NCBI GenBank assembly: GCA_905210885.1
Contig: CAJLYO010000089.1
Span: forward strand, 1-6,935
Length of the DNA: 6,935 bases
Reading direction: 5' to 3'
DNA from: an uncultured Eubacteriales bacterium
GTDB taxonomy: Bacteria > Bacillota > Clostridia > Monoglobales > Firm-18
The stretch's first letter is position 1. Each line of letters opens with the position of its first letter. Below, in pieces: positions 1-6,626 of the stretch. A program made the translations under genes and the position numbers. The notes below the pieces were generated by a model, which saw only the letters and a list, made by a program, of their open reading frames with translations, was not told the origin of the DNA and did no database searches.

Positions 1-62
1 CATCATTGTATGAAGTACGACTTAGGATGAAACCTGCTTTGCGGTGCGTATTATGTGCTGTG

Positions 63-78
63 GGCAGTGTAGCCTGCC
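63..78 (+). other. Hairpin within the OLE RNA
   Basis: GGCAG at 63-67 pairs perfectly with CTGCC at 74-78 around a six-base loop. It is the clearest local hairpin in the first 100 bases. An alternative is a 7 bp pairing of 63-69 with 381-387, which would compete with the proposed 3' closing helix. Found by eye only; no covariation was checked. Confidence 0.5.
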
Positions 79-240
79 GTGAGTGGAGGCGCGCGGATAA
101 CGGATCAGACCGAAAATTCGCTCGGCCGGCGTTTTGAGGTTATAGCCGTTTGAAACCGTTTCTGCAAAAGAGGCCAAGAATTGCTAAGAATGTTGAGGAA
201 AACTCCTAGGCTGTTTGTAAAAAAGGCGTGTAAGGGATTT

Positions 241-397
241 CAGTGCAGTCTGAGTGGTGATCTGCCGGCGCTTGTGGCAACAAAGCGACGCGGTGCTTAA
301 TGGGAAACCGCCGTTTCGGCGACGATTCGGCGCATTGCGGAGAAATTCGGGCGGACCTAAGCTGCAAAGTTTACTTTATACGCTGCCACTGTTTTTT
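241..397 (+). other. Proposed 3' domain of OLE RNA: closing helix plus U-run
   Basis: Bases 241-249 (CAGTGCAGT) pair with 382-391 (GCTGCCACTG) in nine base pairs, including one G-T (G-U in the RNA), with C386 bulged. This encloses a domain of about 130 bases with the two local hairpins at 263-295 and 304-321. Six T residues (392-397) follow directly. The helix is a plausible boundary for the mature RNA. A competing pairing of GTGGCA (274-279) with TGCCAC (384-389) is possible, but it would break the hairpin at 263-295. The U-run could also allow some transcription termination before oapA, although the stem is long-range rather than a compact terminator. Confidence 0.45.
263..295 (+). other. 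Irregular stem-loop within the OLE RNA
   Basis: Bases 269-275 pair with 280-287 around a GGCA tetraloop (276-279), with A284 bulged. The stem continues outward as G268-C289, G267-C291, C266-G292, C265-G293 and two G-T pairs, with A288 and G290 bulged. A long stem broken by single-base bulges is typical of structured RNA and not of coding sequence. Found by eye; no energy calculation was done. Confidence 0.5.
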
Positions 398-405
398 ATT
401 AATTT

Positions 406-410
406 AGGAG
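406..410 (+). promoter_or_regulatory. Ribosome binding site deciding a TTG start of oapA
   Basis: AGGAG lies 7 bases upstream of the TTG at 418. No ATG lies near that position in this frame, and the residues after the TTG form the expected basic N-terminus (MKTRKKRK). Together these fix the start as TTG 418. Confidence 0.8.
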
Positions 411-417
411 AATTATT

Positions 418-1008
418 TTGAAAACACGAAAAAAGCGGAAAATATCCGTAAAAAACAATAATATTCCAAAGGGCAACGGCGGTAAGTGGGTTGTAATAAT
501 TGTTGTGCTGTCCTTTCTTATAAGCGTTTCAATGAACAGTCTTTCAAACGCGCTTATTCCCAGGGCAGATATCATCACCGCCCTTATAATACTTCTCATT
601 CTTATATTAATAGGCGTTGTGTTTGATATTGTGGGTGTTGCGACAACCACCGCAAGCGAAACGCCCTTCCATTCCATGGCGTCCGGGCGCGTAAAAGCCG
701 CTCCCCAGGCGATATGGCTTATACGAAATGCCGACAAGGTTTCAAATATGTGCAACGACGTAATCGGCGATACCGTGGGAATCGTCAGCGGTGCGGCAAC
801 GGCGGTTATCATTTCCAAAATCGTTAATTCATACAGCCTTGACGAGGCTATAATTTCACTGCTGCTAACAGGTCTTACCGCCTCGCTTACAATCGGCGGA
901 AAGGCTTTGGGAAAAGGGATAGCCATGTCAAACGCCAACAATATAGTATATACTGCCGCATGCGTTATGCACTTTTTCACAAGTATCGGCAGAAGAAAAA
1001 AGAGTTGA
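418..1008 (+). CDS. oapA: OLE RNA-associated membrane protein OapA
   Basis: This 196-residue protein starts with a strongly basic tail (KTRKKRK at residues 2-8) and ends with a basic GRRKKS. Four hydrophobic stretches at about residues 24-47, 52-77, 115-136 and 142-164 suggest a multi-pass inner membrane protein, with a further weakly hydrophobic segment near 175-189. The central loop, with FDIVGVA (69-75), ASETPFH (79-85) and KVSNMCNDVIGD (107-118), looks like the conserved core. It contains a DxxxD motif (D114, D118) of the kind I recall as functionally important in B. halodurans OapA. This region also resembles DUF21/CNNM-type Mg2+ transporter membrane domains, which may be why homologues get CorB-like names in databases. 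It lies about 20 bases after the OLE RNA, and its stop is 4 bases before dxs. Known role: OapA binds OLE RNA and anchors it at the membrane. Whether OapA itself moves ions is not established. The assignment rests on both context and sequence pattern. Confidence 0.88.
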   Translation: MKTRKKRKISVKNNNIPKGNGGKWVVIIVVLSFLISVSMNSLSNALIPRADIITALIILLILILIGVVFDIVGVATTTASETPFHSMASGRVKAAPQAIWLIRNADKVSNMCNDVIGDTVGIVSGAATAVIISKIVNSYSLDEAIISLLLTGLTASLTIGGKALGKGIAMSNANNIVYTAACVMHFFTSIGRRKKS

Positions 1009-1012
1009 TTAA

Positions 1013-2854
1013 ATGTCTGTTCTTGAAAACATAAAAAACAACGGCGACATAAGCTCAATGCCGTATGACAAAATGAAAATTCTGGCTTTGGAAATACGAA
1101 AAGAGCTTGTCCGTGTCGTATCGCAAAACGGCGGTCACCTTGCCTCAAACTTAGGGGCGGTGGAGCTTACTTTAGCACTTCACAAGTGCTATAATCCGGA
1201 GGTTGACAAGCTGATTTGGGACGTGGGACACCAAAGTTATGTCCATAAAATGCTCACCGGGCGGCTTGACAAAATGGATACACTGCGCCGCTACGGCGGA
1301 TTAAGCGGCTTTACACGAACAGAGGAAAGTAAATGCGACTGCTATGACTCAGGTCACAGCAGCACCTCCGTTTCAACCGCTTTGGGCTATGCTTATGCCC
1401 GTGATTTAAACGGCGACAATTACAATGTCGTGGCGGTTATAGGTGACGGTGCGCTGACCGGCGGTCTTGCCTTTGAGGCATTTAACAATGTTTCAAGGCT
1501 TAAATCAAACCTTACAGTTGTGCTTAATAACAACGAAATGTCAATTGCGCCAAATGTGGGCGGAATTTCAAAATATTTAAACAAGCTGCGCACAGGCAAG
1601 CTGTACGCGGAAACGAAAAAGAAAATTAACAGGCGCCTTTCCCTTCTGCCTTCCGGCGATGAGATAATAAAGGGCGTGCGTCATTTTAAAGATACCATAA
1701 AATATATGTTTGTGGACGATATGTTTTTTGAACAGTTCGGTTTTAAATGCATAGGCCCCATTGACGGTCACGACATAGCCGCAATGACGGAAGCCTTTGA
1801 AATGGCAAAAAAAATTGACGGACCCGTTTTGGTGCATGTTTATACAAAAAAGGGATACGGCTACAGCTTTGCCGAAAAAAATCCCAGCAAGTTCCACGGA
1901 ATAGGCAGATTTAACCCGGAAACAGGGGAGAGCATAACGGAAAACACAGGCAGCAGGCGGCTGTCCGGTGTTTTCGGAAAATGCCTTGTTTCCCTTGCCG
2001 AAAAAAATGAAAAAATTGCCGCAATAACCGCCGCCATGCCCGACGGCACGGGACTTTCGGAGTTTGCAAGCCGATTTCCCAAGCGATTTTTCGATGTGGG
2101 CATAGCGGAAGGACACGCCGTTACATTTGCCGGCGGCCTTGCCCGGGGAGGGCTTACGCCGGTTGTCGCGATTTATTCAAGCTTTCTCCAGCGCAGCTAC
2201 GACAACATTATACATGATGTGTCAATGCGCGGGCTTCATGTGGTTTTTATGATTGACAGGGCAGGTCTTGTGGGCGAGGACGGCGAGTCCCACCACGGAC
2301 TTTTGGATATAGCATACATGGTGCAGCTGCCCAATACGGCGGTTTTGGCGCCGTCGTGTCTGCATATGCTTTGCGAAATGACGGAATACGCCGTAAACCG
2401 TCACAGCGGAACAATTTCGGTTCGCTATCCAAAGGAAATATTCGATGTGCCAAGCGACAAACCCTTTGTTTTCGGCAAAGCGGAAATTGTCCGTGAAGGC
2501 AGCGCAATAACAATTGTAAGCTGCGGCGCAATGCTTTACTATGTTTTGGAGGCGGTAAAGCTTTCCGGAGTTGACGCGGAGGTAATAGACGTGCGCACCG
2601 TAAAGCCCATTGACCGCGAATGTATTTTAAAATCATACAAAAAAACAGGAAAAATCATAACCGCGGAAGACGGCGTAACTTTCGGCGGAATGGGCAGCCT
2701 TGTTGAGGAGATAACAGGCGGCAGGGTTGTAAAAATCGGCTATGACAATGATAAAACAGTGCCCCACGGCGACAACGCACAGCTTATGAAAAGCTGTAAA
2801 ACAGACGCGCGCGGCATTGCGGATACTATATTAAAAGAGGTAGAAAACAAGTGA
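1013..2854 (+). CDS. dxs: 1-deoxy-D-xylulose-5-phosphate synthase
   Basis: Dxs condenses pyruvate with glyceraldehyde 3-phosphate, using thiamine diphosphate, to form DXP. This is the first step of the MEP isoprenoid pathway and also feeds thiamine and pyridoxal synthesis in the cytoplasm. The protein has 613 residues, normal for the family. Visible landmarks are GGHLASNLG (40-48), DVGHQSYVHK (70-79), GHSSTSVSTALG (114-125), the diphosphate/Mg2+ motif GDGALTGG (144-151) with NNNEMSIAPNVG (172-183), and PIDGHD (249-254). The catalytic glutamate is expected at E366 within DVGIAEGHAVTFAGG, followed by DRAGLVGEDG (415-424) in the pyrimidine-binding domain. The last 120 residues form the transketolase C-terminal domain. 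AEGH replaces the AEQH of E. coli, as is common in Clostridia. The ATG at 1013 follows the oapA stop by 4 bases, with only a weak AGAG ribosome site at 1001-1004, so translation is probably coupled to oapA. Confidence 0.97.
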   Translation: MSVLENIKNNGDISSMPYDKMKILALEIRKELVRVVSQNGGHLASNLGAVELTLALHKCYNPEVDKLIWDVGHQSYVHKMLTGRLDKMDTLRRYGGLSGFTRTEESKCDCYDSGHSSTSVSTALGYAYARDLNGDNYNVVAVIGDGALTGGLAFEAFNNVSRLKSNLTVVLNNNEMSIAPNVGGISKYLNKLRTGKLYAETKKKINRRLSLLPSGDEIIKGVRHFKDTIKYMFVDDMFFEQFGFKCIGPIDGHDIAAMTEAFEMAKKIDGPVLVHVYTKKGYGYSFAEKNPSKFHGIGRFNPETGESITENTGSRRLSGVFGKCLVSLAEKNEKIAAITAAMPDGTGLSEFASRFPKRFFDVGIAEGHAVTFAGGLARGGLTPVVAIYSSFLQRSYDNIIHDVSMRGLHVVFMIDRAGLVGEDGESHHGLLDIAYMVQLPNTAVLAPSCLHMLCEMTEYAVNRHSGTISVRYPKEIFDVPSDKPFVFGKAEIVREGSAITIVSCGAMLYYVLEAVKLSGVDAEVIDVRTVKPIDRECILKSYKKTGKIITAEDGVTFGGMGSLVEEITGGRVVKIGYDNDKTVPHGDNAQLMKSCKTDARGIADTILKEVENK

Positions 2855-3642
2855 AAACACGCCTTGACGTATACTTAACCGAACACGGCTTTGCACAAAG
2901 CAGGGAAAGGGCAAAAAGCATAATTATGTCCGGTCATGTCTTTGTAAACAATCAGCGCAGCGATAAAGCCGGCGACATCGTGCCGGAGGGCGCACTGGTG
3001 GAAGTGCGCGGCGGTGAGCTTAAATATGTAAGCCGCGGCGGCTTAAAGCTTGAAAAGGCGGTTTCGGAATTTTCCCTTGATTTAAAAGATAAAATATGCA
3101 TGGACGTAGGCGCATCAACAGGCGGTTTTACCGACTGCATGCTGCAAAACGGCGCCTCAAAGGTGTATTCCGTGGACGTAGGCTACGGTCAGCTTGCATG
3201 GAAACTCAGAAGCGATAAGCGGGTTATAAACATGGAGCGCACAAACATACGCTATGTCACGGACGAACAGGTGCCGGATAAGCTTGACTTTGCGTCAATT
3301 GACGTTGCTTTTATTTCATTAAAACTTGTACTGCCGGTGGTTAAATCGCTGCTGTCCGACAGCGGCACGGGCGTTGCCCTTATAAAACCGCAGTTTGAGG
3401 CAGGCCGCGAAAAGGTAGGCAAAAAGGGCGTTGTACGCGACCCGGCGGTTCATGCCGAGGTTATACAAAACGTTCTTGATTTCACACGTGACATGGGACT
3501 TAAGATAAGCGCCGTCACATTTTCTCCCATAAGGGGACCGGAAGGCAACATTGAATATTTAATGTACTTTTCCAAAGACGGCGAAAACAACGAAATAGAT
3601 GTTGAAGGTATCGTAAAACAGTCACACGAGGTGGCAATATGA
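2851..3642 (+). CDS. tlyA: TlyA family rRNA (cytidine-2'-O)-methyltransferase
   Basis: The 263-residue protein has an N-terminal S4 RNA-binding domain (about 1-58, with SRERAKSIIMSGHVFVN at 17-33) and an FtsJ/RrmJ-like methyltransferase domain. YVSRGGLKLEKA (59-70) leads into the SAM-binding motif DVGASTGGFTDC (85-96). SIDVAFISLKLVLP (149-162) and LIKPQFEAGREKVGKKGVV (177-195) follow, containing K179, a likely part of the catalytic set. TlyA enzymes 2'-O-methylate a cytidine in 23S rRNA (C1920, E. coli numbering); long-form (type II) enzymes also modify 16S C1409. The very short segment before the S4 domain suggests the short type I form, but this is inference. The family is also misnamed hemolysin. 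The start is GTG 2851, overlapping the dxs stop by 4 nt (GTGA), with AAAGAGG at 2834-2840 as ribosome site. It matches Bacillus subtilis yqxC in position and content. Confidence 0.94.
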   Translation: MKTRLDVYLTEHGFAQSRERAKSIIMSGHVFVNNQRSDKAGDIVPEGALVEVRGGELKYVSRGGLKLEKAVSEFSLDLKDKICMDVGASTGGFTDCMLQNGASKVYSVDVGYGQLAWKLRSDKRVINMERTNIRYVTDEQVPDKLDFASIDVAFISLKLVLPVVKSLLSDSGTGVALIKPQFEAGREKVGKKGVVRDPAVHAEVIQNVLDFTRDMGLKISAVTFSPIRGPEGNIEYLMYFSKDGENNEIDVEGIVKQSHEVAI

Positions 3643-4469
3643 GTGAAAAGCTTAAAACAATCGCCCTTGTACCGAATATTTTAAAAGACCCGGAACTTAA
3701 AGCAGCGTCCGTTATCGCCGGAATAGCTGCCGAATGCGGTGTTGTTCCCCTTGTTTCCGCGGAGCTTTCCGGCAGGGTGGAGCATGCCCGTTCAGCTTCG
3801 CATTCCCAAATGTCGGAGGCTGATATGATAGTAACTCTCGGCGGCGATGGTACACTGCTTTCCGCCGTGCATGAGTTTGAAAATACAAAATCGGCATTTT
3901 TGGGTATAAACCACGGCAATCTGGGATTTTTGACGGAAATAGAAAAAAACAGCCTTAAGGAATTCCGCGAGATTTTAAACGGCGGCTACACTACCGCAAG
4001 CCACCTTACGATAAATACACAGCTCGGCTGTGACACATACACCGCGTTAAACGACGCAACAATTCACCGTGACGCAATGGCAAGCATGATAAAATTCAGG
4101 GTAAGCATTAACGGCGAGCTTTTGTATACAATATGCGCCGACGGAATAATTATTTCCACCCCCACCGGTTCTACGGCATATTCCCTTTCGGCGGGCGGCC
4201 CCATAGTCGACCCCACCGTGGACGTAATTATTCTTACGCTTATATGCCCCCACGATTTAAACACACGCTCCATTTTGGTTCCGGGGTCAATGAAAATAAC
4301 GGTTGAAATACTGGAGGCGTCGGCACAAGCGGCGGTTAACTTTGACGGGTACCGTGCCGTTACGGTTAAAAGCGGTGATTTTTTAAATGTAACGTCGGGC
4401 GATAAAATAAAACTTGTGAGAACATGCGAAAGCTCGTTTTATAAAAGACTTAAGGAAAAACTGTTTTAG
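3639..4469 (+). CDS. nadK: NAD kinase
   Basis: The enzyme phosphorylates NAD to NADP using ATP or polyphosphate, setting the NADP pool in the cytoplasm. Its 276 residues fit the family. The nucleotide motif GGDGT is at 68-72, with D70 the expected catalytic base, followed by FLGINHGNLGFL (87-98). The substrate-contacting ALND is at 136-139. The glycine-rich family signature ADGIIISTPTGSTAYSLSAGGP runs from 167 to 188, and ICPHDLNTR (202-210) sits in the C-terminal domain. One deviation is LTLICPH where most members have a proline in place of the second leucine; no catalytic residue is lost. ATG 3639 overlaps the tlyA stop by 4 nt (ATGA), with GAGGTGG at 3628-3634 as a closely spaced ribosome site. 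The gene is the ppnK of the conserved dxs-tlyA-ppnK-argR-recN cluster. Confidence 0.97.
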   Translation: MSEKLKTIALVPNILKDPELKAASVIAGIAAECGVVPLVSAELSGRVEHARSASHSQMSEADMIVTLGGDGTLLSAVHEFENTKSAFLGINHGNLGFLTEIEKNSLKEFREILNGGYTTASHLTINTQLGCDTYTALNDATIHRDAMASMIKFRVSINGELLYTICADGIIISTPTGSTAYSLSAGGPIVDPTVDVIILTLICPHDLNTRSILVPGSMKITVEILEASAQAAVNFDGYRAVTVKSGDFLNVTSGDKIKLVRTCESSFYKRLKEKLF

Positions 4470-4470
4470 T

Positions 4471-4476
4471 AGGAGG
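4471..4476 (+). promoter_or_regulatory. Consensus ribosome binding site of argR
   Basis: A full AGGAGG sits 6 bases before the ATG at 4483, just after the nadK stop at 4467-4469. It is the strongest ribosome site in the window, so argR is probably translated independently of nadK. Confidence 0.85.
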
Positions 4477-4482
4477 AAAGCA

Positions 4483-4938
4483 ATGACAAAGAATGAAAGA
4501 CGCAGGATAATAGCGGAGCTTATCGAAAGCAAACCTATTGTCCGTCAGGAGGACATTGCGGATTTTTTTGTAAAAAAAGGAGTGCCCGTAACCCAGGCTA
4601 CAATATCCCGAGATATCCACAGTATGGGCCTTGTAAAGCAGAATATTAACGGAACGCTGAGGTATGTTGTACCCAAAAGCGTTTCCGCAGGCGAAACAAA
4701 CCAGAAGCTTGCGGAGGTGTTTGCAAACTGCGTTCTGACCGTTGACTGCGCAAAAAATATTGTTGTTTTAAAGACGTTAAGCGGTATGGCTCAGGCGGCT
4801 GCATCTGCAATAGACAATCTGCACGACTCCGTTGAAATTGTGGGCTCGATAGCCGGCGACGACACCGTTATGGTTGTTATGCGCACCGACGCGGACGCGG
4901 ATATGATGCAGGCAAAATTTTTGGAAATGAAAAAATAG
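4483..4938 (+). CDS. argR: Arginine repressor ArgR/AhrC
   Basis: ArgR is a hexameric regulator that binds ARG boxes when L-arginine is present, repressing arginine synthesis and, in Firmicutes, often activating catabolism. The 151-residue protein has the N-terminal winged helix-turn-helix (about 1-68), with RQEDIADFF (21-29) and the recognition helix VTQATISRDIHSMGLVK (36-52). The C-terminal oligomerisation and arginine-binding domain (about 75-151) carries the diagnostic GSIAGDDTV (121-129), whose D126-D127 pair contacts arginine in characterised members. Length and motifs are normal and complete. It lies in its usual place before recN. I saw no clear ARG box near the gene, so its targets are probably elsewhere. 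Confidence 0.96.
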   Translation: MTKNERRRIIAELIESKPIVRQEDIADFFVKKGVPVTQATISRDIHSMGLVKQNINGTLRYVVPKSVSAGETNQKLAEVFANCVLTVDCAKNIVVLKTLSGMAQAAASAIDNLHDSVEIVGSIAGDDTVMVVMRTDADADMMQAKFLEMKK

Positions 4939-4956
4939 TGTTATGAGGGTTTTTCT

Positions 4957-6615
4957 ATGTTGCTTAATTTGCATATAAAAAACGTTGCTGTAATCAGTGA
5001 ACTGAATATTGAATTTTCGGGCGGCTTTTCTGCTATGACAGGTGAAACCGGCGCCGGAAAATCAATTATAATAGACGCAATAAACATGGTTTTGGGCGCA
5101 CGTATGGGCAAGGATATTATAAGATACGGGGAGGACCGCGCCCTGTCAGAGGCAGTTTTTGCCGTTGATAACCCCGAAACCGAGGAATTTCTCGCCGAAA
5201 TAGGTCACCAAGACGAGGACGGCACGGTTATAGTAAGCCGTGAGCTGTGCACGGACGGAAAAAGCATATGCCGCATAAACGGCAGAATGACCACTGCCTC
5301 GGTTTTGCGCGACCTTGCAAAAACACTTGTTAACATTCACGGACAGCACGACAGCCAAACTCTGTTGAATCCGTCAAAACATATTAAATTTCTGGACAGC
5401 TTTGCGGAAACGAACGAACTTATAAAGCAGTATAAGGCAATATATGACGAAAGAAAAGAACTTATTTCGGAGATTGAAAAACGCTCTTTAAACGAACAGG
5501 AACGCCTTCAGAGAATAGATATACTGAAGTTCCAGGCAGACGAAATCGCCGCCGCGGAATTGGAGGATATCGATGAAGAGGAAAAACTCGAGGAACGCCG
5601 TGAGTTTTTGGATAAAATCAGCACAATCACCTCCGTTGTAAACGGAACGTTAAAACGTCTGACAGAGGCAGACGGCTGCGTCTACGACAGGATTGCAAGA
5701 ATTTCCTCGGAATTTGACGGGATTTCCGAATACAGCGACGAGCTTGCGGAAATTGCACGGCGCTTAAACAGCGTTACCGTGGAAATCGAGGATATCGGCT
5801 ACACCGTTTCGTCCTTTGCGGACGAAATGAGCTACAGCCCGGACGAGCTTGACAAAATATACAGCCGTTTAAGCACAATTCACGGTCTTGAAAAAAAATA
5901 CGGCATCGATATAAAATCAATACTTGAATATTACGCCGAAATTACGGCACAGTTAAACGACGCGGTTAATAATGACGAAATAACAGATAAGCTGAAAAAA
6001 CAACTTGTGGAAACGGAAAGCCGCTTAAAAGGCGCGGCAGACAAGCTTACAGAGGCACGGCGCAGCGCTGCGGCGGTTTTGGAGCAGAAAATAAAAGAGC
6101 AGCTTGCACAGCTTGACATGCCGGGCAGTGAATTTAAGGTAGACATCACGCCCTGCGACTACACGCCGGAGGGCTGTGATAAGACGGAATTTTTAATTTC
6201 CGCAAACGTCGGCGAAATTCCCAAGCCTTTAAGCAAAATTGCCTCGGGCGGCGAAATGTCAAGGGTTATGCTTGCCATAAAATCCATACTTTCCGATGCG
6301 GACGACGTAAACACAATGATTTTCGATGAAATTGATACGGGCGTCAGCGGACGTGCCGCCGGCAAAATCGCCGAAAAGCTGCGTGCCGTGGCAAAAAACA
6401 AGCAGGTTTTGTGCATAACCCACCTTGCACAGCTTGCATCTAAGGCGGATAATCATTACCTGATAGAGAAAAATGTAACTGACGGAAAAACCGCAACCAC
6501 AGTGACACTGCTGTCGGAGCAGCGGAGAATTGAGGAAATAGCGCGCATAATGGGCGGCTCGCAGGTAACACAGACAACCCTCGATGCCGCACGTGAGCTT
6601 ATAGAAAACAGATAG
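4957..6615 (+). CDS. recN: DNA repair protein RecN
   Basis: RecN is an SMC-like ATPase recruited early to DNA double-strand breaks, where it holds ends together and helps RecA. The 552 residues match the family. The N-terminal ATPase half has Walker A GETGAGKS (29-36) and the RecN-typical INGRMTTASVLRDL (107-120) and NIHGQHDSQTLLNP (126-139). A charged coiled-coil-rich region spans about 150-385. The C-terminal half has the ABC signature SGGEMSR (430-436), Walker B MIFDEIDTGVSGR (454-466) and the H-loop region CITHLAQLA (486-494, with H489). All ATPase elements are present. The ATG at 4957 has GAGGG at 4945-4949 as ribosome site and is 18 bases after argR. I see no LexA-type operator directly upstream, so expression probably follows the operon. 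Confidence 0.97.
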   Translation: MLLNLHIKNVAVISELNIEFSGGFSAMTGETGAGKSIIIDAINMVLGARMGKDIIRYGEDRALSEAVFAVDNPETEEFLAEIGHQDEDGTVIVSRELCTDGKSICRINGRMTTASVLRDLAKTLVNIHGQHDSQTLLNPSKHIKFLDSFAETNELIKQYKAIYDERKELISEIEKRSLNEQERLQRIDILKFQADEIAAAELEDIDEEEKLEERREFLDKISTITSVVNGTLKRLTEADGCVYDRIARISSEFDGISEYSDELAEIARRLNSVTVEIEDIGYTVSSFADEMSYSPDELDKIYSRLSTIHGLEKKYGIDIKSILEYYAEITAQLNDAVNNDEITDKLKKQLVETESRLKGAADKLTEARRSAAAVLEQKIKEQLAQLDMPGSEFKVDITPCDYTPEGCDKTEFLISANVGEIPKPLSKIASGGEMSRVMLAIKSILSDADDVNTMIFDEIDTGVSGRAAGKIAEKLRAVAKNKQVLCITHLAQLASKADNHYLIEKNVTDGKTATTVTLLSEQRRIEEIARIMGGSQVTQTTLDAARELIENR

Positions 6616-6618
6616 GGG
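6614..6618 (+). promoter_or_regulatory. Ribosome binding site overlapping the recN stop, for a TTG start
   Basis: AGGGG at 6614-6618 overlaps the recN stop codon (6613-6615) and lies 8 bases before TTG 6627. The reading frame after this TTG gives a typical RseC N-terminus (MKQTGVV), which supports the TTG as start. Confidence 0.7.
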
Positions 6619-6626
6619 TAATTATT

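Larger units (their letters stand above)
1..397 (+). ncRNA. ole: OLE RNA, 3' portion (5' end outside window)
   Basis: This stretch has no open frame of 60 codons or more on either strand, and the short frames present resemble no protein I know. Several helices can be drawn by eye: 63-67 with 74-78 (loop 68-73), an irregular stem 263-275 with 280-295, a hairpin at 304-321, and a long-range helix 241-249 with 382-391 followed by a run of six T. Identification rests mainly on context: a large structured RNA lying directly before an OapA-like membrane protein gene and dxs matches the known OLE locus in Firmicutes. OLE RNAs are about 600 nt, so about 200 nt probably lie upstream of the window. In B. 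halodurans the RNA binds OapA at the membrane, together with OapB and OapC, and supports growth under cold, alcohol and Mg2+ stress. I did not align it to the Rfam model. The 3' end near 391-397 is inferred from the closing helix. Other large RNAs such as RNase P RNA or tmRNA fit the context less well. Confidence 0.85.

Noticed and set aside
3..137. Open frame from the left edge on the + strand, possible tail of ispA
   Set aside because: Its 44 codons are rich in Arg and Cys, carry no prenyltransferase features and do not resemble the C-terminus of IspA; the region fits structured RNA better.
195..207. GAGGAAAACTC-like stretch recalling the RNase P RNA P4 region
   Set aside because: The match is short and imperfect, the expected partner elements of RNase P RNA are not apparent, and the genomic context is that of OLE RNA.
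370..401. Possible promoter before oapA (TTTACT followed by an A+T-rich -10-like site)
   Set aside because: The -10 candidate is a poor match and lies in the T-rich tail; the -35 candidate sits inside the proposed 3' domain of the RNA, so support is too weak.
399..1148. A 249-codon open frame on the minus strand opposite oapA
   Set aside because: It lies antisense to oapA and the start of dxs, shows no recognisable domain, and the + strand proteins have clear family motifs and ribosome sites.
1577..2636. Several minus-strand open frames of 60-179 codons within dxs
   Set aside because: They are shadow frames of a conserved gene, with no domain, no ribosome site support and mutual overlap.
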